From an uncultured Ruminococcus sp. (GTDB lineage Bacteria; Bacillota; Clostridia; Oscillospirales; Acutalibacteraceae), in assembly GCA_946414115.1 (NCBI GenBank), contig CAMKNF010000053.1, forward strand, positions 1-10,912: a DNA stretch of 10,912 nt, read 5' to 3'. The translations under genes and the position numbers were made by a program. Of the stretch, positions 6,027 through 10,912 are shown piece by piece (within the stretch, counting starts at the first letter, position 1; the number at the start of each line of letters is the position of its first letter). The notes under the pieces are model-generated. The model did not search any database and had not been told where the DNA came from. It saw only the letters and a list, made by a program, of their open reading frames with translations.

Positions 6027-6419
6027 TTACTCCGTTATTTCAATCTGATTGTTTTCAAAGCCAAGTACACTGCTTTCGTAGTATCCGTCGCCTGTTACTC
6101 TCGGACCGCTTATTACACTAAAGCCGTCTGATTTAAGCTTTTCTGTCAGCTTATCTACGTTTTCCCTGCTCCCTACGCTGAAAGCAAGGTGTGCATAGCC
6201 TGTCTTTAATAAAACTTTATCATCATCCGATACATCAGGCTTTGACATTATTTCTAGCCTTGCACCTCTGTAAAATGAAAGAAAATAAGACCTGAAGCCT
6301 GTTTTTATGTTATGGTATTTTTCATTTGATTTGGCATTGAAATACTTTTCAAAAAACGCCTTCGCACCCTAAAGGTCATTTACATACATTGCTATATGTT
6401 CAATTTTAATTTCAGACAT
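6027..6419 (-). pseudogene. VOC/glyoxalase-family gene with one in-frame TAG
   Basis: Reading from the ATG at 6417-6419, the frame gives MSEIKIEHIAMYVNDL, a TAG at codon 17 (6369-6371), then GAKAFFEKYFNAKSNE and an uninterrupted frame to 6027, 130 positions in all. The whole has the two-module shape of vicinal-oxygen-chelate proteins. The expected metal positions survive: His8 (IEHIA), Glu56 (RLEIM), His77 (GYAHLAF) and Glu127 (QIEITE). The family usually has a charged residue after 'DL', and GAG to TAG is one base change. An AAAAGGA site (6429-6435) lies 9 bases upstream of the ATG. An internal ATG (6246-6248) could restart translation but would give only the C-terminal half. The cause may be a recent nonsense mutation, a sequencing error or, less likely, readthrough. 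The substrate is unknown. Confidence 0.85.
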
Positions 6420-6502
6420 TGATACCAATCCTTTTTAAATACTACTACTCTGAATTCGTATGAGCGGTCAAAGTTACTGCGTGTATTAATTCGTGAATTA
6501 CC

Positions 6503-6523
6503 ATAATCAGAAATGCTGATTAT
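6503..6523. repeat. Short perfect inverted repeat
   Basis: ATAATCAG (6503-6510), loop AAATG, CTGATTAT (6516-6523), located just downstream of the membrane-protein gene and upstream of the VOC gene. There is no U-tract on either strand, so it is not a standard terminator; it could be a regulatory dyad or mRNA end structure. Confidence 0.4.
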
Positions 6524-6537
6524 TTCCGTCAAACCTT

Positions 6538-7179
6538 TCATAATTTATCTTCAGATTCGCCTGTTTCATCGGTGACAAGTTGTGTTGCTTTTGATAATTT
6601 ATAACAAGCGAATATTATAATAATCAATATTGAAAAAACAACTAAAAATATATTTGATAACACCGACTGCTTTAACAGAAAATCACCTTCCGGTGCTGAT
6701 AATATAAACTGCACTGCCACCGCCGTAAAATAGGATACAATTGCAATCGTGTATATTTTTTTACTTGATTTTGAGCTTTTTTCATTTCTGAATCTGTGAA
6801 TAAACATTGAGCCGAAAACTGTCAGTGAAACTGAAACCGACGCACAAAAATGGAAGAAAACAAATGCCAGCAATACTTCTATACTCGAAAAATCGCAGTT
6901 ATAAAAATCTGTAAAGTTATATTTTATATATGTTTCAATTGCTCCGTATATTGAGCCGACAGCAAAAGGTGCTGTACATAATGCATAATTATACCACTTT
7001 TCAATGAACAATAAATCAATAATATATAAGACTACTGCAAAAAGCAAACTCATTATAAACAAAAATCCGCCTGAGGCATTTGCAAGAAAAATTGTCGATA
7101 GAAACGCCGACAATACTGTAGAATAGTTCAAAAAATAAATAATCGGTGTTATATACTTAAAATTTTTGATTTTATTCAT
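6538..7179 (-). CDS. Hypothetical six-helix membrane protein
   Basis: A 213-residue protein I do not recognise. Six hydrophobic segments fall near residues 10-32, 38-58, 66-85, 100-127, 142-162 and 173-195. Short loops separate them, with a basic loop (RFRNEKSSKSSKK, 129-141) and an acidic C-terminal tail (TDETGESEDKL). There is no signal peptide cleavage site, ATPase motif or catalytic signature. ATG at 7177-7179 has AAAGGA about 8 bases upstream. Codon use is much more AT-rich than ptsI or the scp operon (one 60-base line of the gene has only 9 G/C), suggesting a recent arrival or an AT-biased orphan gene. It stands alone behind a strong promoter, separated from ptsI by a terminator. Confidence 0.75.
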   Translation of the reverse strand: MNKIKNFKYITPIIYFLNYSTVLSAFLSTIFLANASGGFLFIMSLLFAVVLYIIDLLFIEKWYNYALCTAPFAVGSIYGAIETYIKYNFTDFYNCDFSSIEVLLAFVFFHFCASVSVSLTVFGSMFIHRFRNEKSSKSSKKIYTIAIVSYFTAVAVQFILSAPEGDFLLKQSVLSNIFLVVFSILIIIIFACYKLSKATQLVTDETGESEDKL

Positions 7180-7203
7180 AAAGCAGTATCCTTTGTATTA
7201 TTT

Positions 7204-7218
7204 GTATATATTATATAC
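7204..7218. promoter_or_regulatory. AT-rich palindrome at the start site of the membrane-protein gene
   Basis: GTATATA-T-TATATAC is a perfect dyad centred at 7211, about where transcription from the promoter at 7228-7255 would begin. It could be a repressor operator, but AT-rich DNA yields such dyads by chance. Confidence 0.35.
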
Positions 7219-7227
7219 CACAATTTT

Positions 7228-7255
7228 ATTATATCACAACCTCATTGATTGTCAA
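7228..7255 (-). promoter_or_regulatory. Consensus sigma-A promoter of the membrane-protein gene
   Basis: Minus strand: perfect -35 TTGACA (7250-7255), 16-base spacer, perfect -10 TATAAT (7228-7233) with an extended TGA just before it. The -35 lies inside ATTGT-TG-ACAAT (7248-7259), a short inverted repeat that a repressor could use. Confidence 0.85.
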
Positions 7256-7265
7256 CAATATTCTC

Positions 7266-7306
7266 AAAAAACCTCCCAACTTATCTGTAAGTCGGGAGGT
7301 TTTTTT
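7266..7306 (-). terminator. Rho-independent terminator after ptsI
   Basis: CCTCCC pairs with GGGAGG and the inner ACTT with AAGT, with one mismatch between them and the loop ATCTGT. The stem is flanked by AAAAAA and TTTTTTT, so it can work on both strands. On the minus strand it closes the fruA-ptsHI transcript about 35 bases after the ptsI stop. Confidence 0.92.
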
Positions 7307-7341
7307 AGAGGGGGTAATATAAAAAACAAATGAGTAATATT

Positions 7342-9042
7342 TTAGATTACAGTTTTGAGATAATCAAATATTTCCTTTTCACTTGACATTGACATAACCT
7401 TTTCGGCTACTTCGTCAGCTTCGTGCTTTGTCCAAGTTGAAATTGTCTTTCTTACTTTAAGTACAGACGGTGCAGATACGCTGAATTCCGTCAGGCCAAA
7501 GGAAATTAAAAGCGGTATCATCATTCGGTTTGCCGCCGCTTCGCCGCACATTCCAACGGGTATTCCGTTCTTAACTCCGCACTCAATTATGTGTTTTATC
7601 AGGCGCAGAACGCTCGGCTGGAGTGCCGAATAAAGATAAGATACGTCGCTGTTACCTCGGTCGCAAGCCATTGTGTAGCCTGTGAGGTCGTTTGTGCCGA
7701 TGCTGAAAAAGTCTGCTTCCTTTGCAAGTATATCGGCAATCACTGCGGCTGATGCGGTTTCCATCATAACGCCGACCTGTATATTTTCATTGAATTTAAT
7801 TTCTTTTTCACGAAGCTCTGACTTAACCTCTTCAACAAGCGCTTTTCCCTCTCGCAGTTCATCAACCGTTGTTATGAGTGGGAACATTATTTTTATCTCG
7901 CCGAATGCACTTGCACGCAGAATTGCTCTGAGTTGGGTTTTGAAAAGGTCACGGTTTTTAAGGCAATATCTGATTGCACGGAAGCCCATAAACGGGTTTT
8001 CTTCCTTTGCAAGTCCGAGATACGGTAAATCCTTGTCACCGCCGATGTCAAGAGTTCTTATAATAAGCGATTTATCTTTGAGAATAAGAGCCGCCTTTTT
8101 ATACGCCTCAAACTGCTCGTCCTCTGTGGGGATTGAATTTCTGTCCATAAACAGGAATTCTGTTCTGAAAAGTCCCACTCCCTCGCCGTCTGACTCAACA
8201 GCCTTTACAGCGTCGTCGGGCTTTCCTATGTTGCAAAACAGCTCATACTCTTCGCCGCTTGCAGAAACGGTTTTTCTTCCTCTGTAGTTTTCAAGCTCTC
8301 TGCGTTCGGTGAGAAACGCATTGCGCTTATTGGTGTAATTTTCAAGCTGAACTTCATCGGGCGAGTCAATTACAATACCCTCGCTTCCGTCAACAATTAC
8401 CTGCTGACCGTTAGTAAGTTTTGTAACAGCATTTTCAACACTTAACACAGCAGGAATTTCAAGAGCTCTTGCAAGGATTGCAGAGTGAGAGGTTTTTCCG
8501 CCTGTTTCGGTGATGATTCCGACTATGTTATCCTTGTTGATTCCTGCCGTCATTGACGGAGTAAGCTCCTTTGCAACAAGCACAGTACCCGACGGTGCAG
8601 AGCTGATTTTAACCTCCTGAACACCGAGGAGAATACTCAACACGCCTGTTTTTATGTCACGCACGTCAGCCGCACGCTGTTTTGTAAGCTCGTCGTCTGT
8701 TGCAGAAAACATTGCAATAAACATATCGCACATATGCTCCAGAGCCGACTCGGCACACTGTCCGTCAGTAATAAGCTTTTCGATTTCACCACAAAGATAC
8801 GGGTCCTTAATTATTGCAATATGACCTTCGAGAATTTCTGCCTCTTTGTCACCTGTTGATTTTCTTAAATTTTCAGCCTGTTCAAGAGTATTGTTGCAGA
8901 ACTCATCAACGGCGTTTCTGAATCTCTGTAATTCTGCGTCTGTATCTTCAACTGTTTTGGGAGTGTATTCAAGCGAATGTTCCTCAATTATCAGAACCTT
9001 GCCGATTCCGATTCCGTCTGATGCAGGAGTACCGTTTAACAT
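7342..9042 (-). CDS. ptsI: PTS enzyme I (phosphoenolpyruvate-protein phosphotransferase)
   Basis: The 566-residue cytoplasmic enzyme takes phosphate from PEP and passes it to HPr, the first step of all PTS sugar uptake. The N-terminal swivelling and HPr-binding domain contains GGKTSHSAILARALEIPAV with the phosphorylated His186. The C-terminal TIM-barrel PEP domain contains GVGLFRTEFLFM (288-299), DIGGDK (332-337), the metal-site GVMMETASAA, GTNDL (449-453) and GMCGEAA with active-site Cys499. All catalytic residues are present and the length is normal (about 570). The start is the ATG at 9040-9042, with GAGGTG a few bases upstream; a TTG 11 codons earlier has no ribosome site. It follows ptsH by 35 bases and ends at a strong terminator. 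Confidence 0.97.
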   Translation of the reverse strand: MLNGTPASDGIGIGKVLIIEEHSLEYTPKTVEDTDAELQRFRNAVDEFCNNTLEQAENLRKSTGDKEAEILEGHIAIIKDPYLCGEIEKLITDGQCAESALEHMCDMFIAMFSATDDELTKQRAADVRDIKTGVLSILLGVQEVKISSAPSGTVLVAKELTPSMTAGINKDNIVGIITETGGKTSHSAILARALEIPAVLSVENAVTKLTNGQQVIVDGSEGIVIDSPDEVQLENYTNKRNAFLTERRELENYRGRKTVSASGEEYELFCNIGKPDDAVKAVESDGEGVGLFRTEFLFMDRNSIPTEDEQFEAYKKAALILKDKSLIIRTLDIGGDKDLPYLGLAKEENPFMGFRAIRYCLKNRDLFKTQLRAILRASAFGEIKIMFPLITTVDELREGKALVEEVKSELREKEIKFNENIQVGVMMETASAAVIADILAKEADFFSIGTNDLTGYTMACDRGNSDVSYLYSALQPSVLRLIKHIIECGVKNGIPVGMCGEAAANRMMIPLLISFGLTEFSVSAPSVLKVRKTISTWTKHEADEVAEKVMSMSSEKEIFDYLKTVI

Positions 9043-9048
9043 ATCAAT

Positions 9049-9054
9049 CACCTC
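9049..9054 (-). promoter_or_regulatory. Ribosome binding site fixing the ptsI start
   Basis: GAGGTG on the minus strand, 6 bases before the ATG at 9042. It lies inside the upstream TTG-initiated reading frame, which is therefore unlikely to be used. Confidence 0.7.
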
Positions 9055-9077
9055 GATTAATGCGGATTTAAGCAAAA

Positions 9078-9341
9078 TTATTCGCCGAGTCCGCTTTCAA
9101 TTAACTGAACTGCCTCTGCGAGTGCCTCGTTTTCGTCGGCGCCATCGCAAACTACTTCAATTTCACTGCCGCATTTAATGCAGGCGGCAATAATATTTAA
9201 AAGGCTTTTAGCGTTGAAATCGTTGCCGTTGAACTTGATTGTAACATCGCAGGAATATTTTCCCATAGCTGTAGCAAAAACCGAAGCCGGACGCATATGA
9301 AAACCCTGTGCATTTGTAAGAGTAATCTGTTTTGAAACCAT
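9078..9341 (-). CDS. ptsH: PTS phosphocarrier protein HPr
   Basis: The 87-residue carrier shuttles phosphate from enzyme I to sugar-specific EIIA domains. The active site NAQGFHMRPAS (10-20) holds His15 and Arg17. Ser46 is present in AKSLLNII (44-51), the position phosphorylated by HPr kinase in Firmicutes for CcpA-dependent catabolite repression; the usual 'KSIMGVM' is here 'KSLLNII'. AAGGAG is about 8 bases upstream of the ATG at 9339-9341. Expression probably comes from both fruA read-through and the internal promoter at 9429-9457. Confidence 0.97.
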   Translation of the reverse strand: MVSKQITLTNAQGFHMRPASVFATAMGKYSCDVTIKFNGNDFNAKSLLNIIAACIKCGSEIEVVCDGADENEALAEAVQLIESGLGE

Positions 9342-9366
9342 AATTATTTCTCCTTATTAATTTTTC

Positions 9367-9404
9367 TAAGTTCCGCAGTCTGTACAAACAAACTGCGGAA
9401 CTTA
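9367..9404 (-). promoter_or_regulatory. Strong hairpin in the fruA-ptsH gap / ptsHI leader
   Basis: TAAGTTCCGCAGT (9367-9379) and ACTGCGGAACTTA (9392-9404) form a perfect 13-bp stem with a 12-nt loop. On the minus strand it ends about 25 bases before the ptsH start and is followed by AGAAAAATT, so it has no U-tract. It fits an mRNA processing or stability element separating fruA from ptsHI. On the plus strand a TTTTTT run follows after 6 bases, which could stop antisense transcription. Confidence 0.6.
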
Positions 9405-9428
9405 ATGCATTTTTTGTATGTTATTTAT

Positions 9429-9457
9429 ATTATATTATTTTTTCTTTGCAGTGTCAA
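9429..9457 (-). promoter_or_regulatory. Perfect-consensus promoter for ptsHI inside fruA
   Basis: Minus strand: TTGACA (9452-9457), exactly 17 bases, TATAAT (9429-9434). The -35 is made from the fruA codons for Ile-Asp-Thr near the C-terminus, and the -10 directly follows the fruA TAA. Transcription would begin near 9422, giving ptsH a leader of about 80 nt that contains the hairpin at 9367-9404. Confidence 0.85.
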
Positions 9458-10866
9458 TAGGTCTTTTCATAATTGTAAGAAGAATCATACCAACTACAGC
9501 ACCGATTGCAAGTGCAAGGAGGTAGAGAAGCGGATTGCCGATTGTTGCAACTACGAAGATACCGCCGTGAGGTGCCATAAGCGTGCAGCCGAAGAGCCAT
9601 GAAAGTCCGCCGGCTACCGCCGAACCGATTGCGCAGGAAGGAATAACCTTTAAGGGTGAGGAAGCTGCATAAGGAATTGCGCCCTCTGTGATGAATGAAA
9701 GTCCCATTACATAGTTTACAACGCCGTTCTTTCTCTCTTCTGCTGTCCATCTGCTCTTGAAGAATGTTGTTGAAAGAGCGATTGCAAGAGGAGGAACCAT
9801 ACCACCGATCATTACGCAAGCCATAATCTGATAAGCAACTGTTGCAACTTCGGGATTTGTTGCCGCTGTTGTGAGCATACCTGTACCGAATACATAAGCA
9901 GCCTTGTTGAAAGGACCGCCCATATCAATTGACATCATTGCGCCGAGAATACAAGCAAGGAGAATACCGAGGTTATTCTCATAGAGCCAGATAAGACCGC
10001 TGTTAAGACCTGTGTTTACAATACCCATAATCGGGTTAACTGCACACATCATAACTGCTACGATGCCAAGTCCGGCGAGAGGATAAAGAAGCACGGGCTT
10101 GATACCTTCGAGTGCGTTTGGAAGTTTGTCGCAGAGCTTTTCAAGAGCGAGCATTAAGTAACCGCCTGCAAAGCCTGCAAGAAGTGCGCCGAGGAATCCT
10201 GAAGGAATTGTTGCAGCAGCACCCGGATCAACAAAGGTAGCACCGTTTGTTGCAAGGAAACCGCCTAAGAAACCAACAAGCAAACCGGGACGGTCAGCAA
10301 TTGATCGTGCGATAAAGCCTGCGAGAATCGGAATCATAAAGTTAAATGCATATCCGCCGATATTCTTGAACCAAGCCGCTACGGGATTAACCGTACCGAA
10401 TGCAGAGTTACCTGCCGCCTGAACACCGCTTGCCGCATCAATGAGGAATGCGATTGCAATGAAGATACCGCCTGCAACTACGAACGGAAGCATATGTGAT
10501 ACACCGTTCATAAGGTGCTTGTAAAGCTGACGTCCTATGCTTTCGTTTCCGCCGCCTGATACTTCAGCCTTTGCCTTGCGGTCAGAGTGGAAAACGGGAG
10601 CCTGTCCGCTAATTATCTTTTTGATAAGCTCCTCAGGCTTGTTGATGCCGTCGGAAACCTTCGTTGAATATACAGGCTTTCCGTCAAAACGAGCTGTTTC
10701 AACGCTCTTGTCTGCGGCTATGATAATACCGTCGCAGTTTGCAATTTCTTCGGCTGTAAGTACATTCTTTGCGCCGCCCGAGCCGTTTGTTTCAACCTTG
10801 ACTGTAATACCCATCTTCTCGCCTGCCTTAACAAGTGCCTCGGCTGCCATATAGGTGTGAGCAATA
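9435..10866 (-). CDS. fruA: PTS fructose transporter EIIBC, 5' truncated
   Basis: This is the membrane permease that imports and phosphorylates fructose. The visible part is 476 residues; the adapter cuts it just after the phospho-cysteine loop. The fragment opens IAHTYMAAEAL, and the missing bases should encode the CPTG with the EIIB active cysteine. The ATG at 10848-10850 is the internal Met of this motif, not a start. Counted from that Met, the EIIB remainder spans 1-85 and a linker 86-105. The multi-helix EIIC domain spans about 106-462, with MLPFVVAGGIFIAIAFLI (120-137), DMGGPFNKAAYVFG (309-322), GLSFITEGAIPYAASSPLK (383-401) and APHGG (426-430). An EIIA domain may lie further upstream. 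The order fruA-ptsH-ptsI suggests a fru operon, where fruK is usual upstream. Confidence 0.95.
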
Positions 10867-10912
10867 AGATCGGAAGAGCGTCGTGTAGGGAAAGAGTGTA
10901 GATCTCGGTGGT
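10867..10912. other. Illumina adapter (P5/read-2 side), not genomic
   Basis: From 10867 the sequence reads AGATCGGAAGAGCGTCGTGT and continues through GTGTAGATCTCGGTGGT, the read-2 read-through of the Illumina universal adapter, 46 bases in all. It interrupts fruA in mid-domain and must be trimmed. Confidence 0.98.

Noticed and set aside
6369..6371. TAG as a pyrrolysine codon
   Set aside because: Pyrrolysine is essentially confined to methylamine methyltransferases and a few other families; no PYLIS-like context or pyl genes are visible, and a GAG to TAG mutation is simpler.
6442..6471. Promoter for the VOC gene (TTGACC and TAGTAG, 18-base spacer)
   Set aside because: The -10 is too poor and lies in a TAG triplet run; not strong enough to list as a feature.
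7682..8287. 201-residue plus-strand reading frame
   Set aside because: It lies fully antisense to ptsI in a serine-rich shadow frame, has no ribosome site, and ptsI is intact.
9073..9075. TTG start for ptsI
   Set aside because: It has no ribosome site and adds 11 residues absent from enzyme I proteins; the ATG at 9042 has GAGGTG upstream.
10848..10850. ATG as the start of fruA
   Set aside because: It is the internal Met of the IAHTYMAAEAL motif; the reading frame continues upstream to the adapter junction, and EIIB would lose its active-site loop.
10537..10854. 105-residue plus-strand reading frame
   Set aside because: It is the antisense shadow of the fruA EIIB/linker region, with no family resemblance or start signal.
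1..10912. Mobile element, prophage, CRISPR or defence system
   Set aside because: There is no transposase, integrase, direct-repeat array, toxin-antitoxin pair or nuclease, and apart from the unrecognised membrane protein the genes are conserved housekeeping, PTS or sporulation families.

Overview
The window is a fragment of a low-to-medium GC Firmicute chromosome, most likely a spore-forming clostridium of the Ruminococcaceae/Oscillospirales type. The support is: consensus sigma-A promoters; strong AGGAGG ribosome sites; a GerW-family sporulation protein; ScpA/ScpB; a zinc-ribbon L28; and an HPr that keeps the Ser46 used for Firmicute carbon regulation. The genus is inference. Both ends are Illumina adapter, not genome: positions 1-43 and 10867-10912. 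The biological sequence is therefore about 44-10866, and both terminal genes are cut by the adapters.

Layout. (1) 44-234: the N-terminus of a biotin-dependent carboxyltransferase-type protein, leftward, with its own promoter at 305-333. (2) 473-5549: a tight leftward operon reading site-2 protease, scpA, scpB, DUF2953 protein, gerW, D-Ala-D-Ala carboxypeptidase, rluB. Genes abut or overlap by a few bases. Five annotated starts in the window were moved inward to fit Shine-Dalgarno spacing. (3) 5762-5950: rpmB, rightward, divergent from the operon, ending in a strong terminator. (4) 6027-7260: a more AT-rich stretch with a VOC/glyoxalase-family gene interrupted by one in-frame TAG and an unrecognised six-helix membrane protein behind a consensus promoter. 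(5) 7342-10866: the phosphotransferase system genes fruA (5' truncated), ptsH and ptsI, leftward, closed by a strong hairpin terminator.

How the genes work together. The long operon mixes chromosome segregation (ScpAB with SMC), envelope remodelling (carboxypeptidase), sporulation-associated proteins (GerW, DUF2953), membrane proteolysis and ribosomal RNA modification. The PTS block couples fructose import to its phosphate donors: PEP to EI to HPr to the fructose enzyme II. A perfect-consensus promoter lies in the last codons of fruA, so ptsHI can probably be expressed without fruA.

I found no CRISPR array, transposase, integrase, defence island, tRNA or rRNA. I see no convincing undescribed multi-gene system. 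The best leads are the in-frame TAG in an otherwise intact VOC gene, the promoter and hairpin between fruA and ptsH, a solitary GC-rich hairpin between scpB and the DUF2953 gene, and the orphan membrane protein with its palindromic promoter region.
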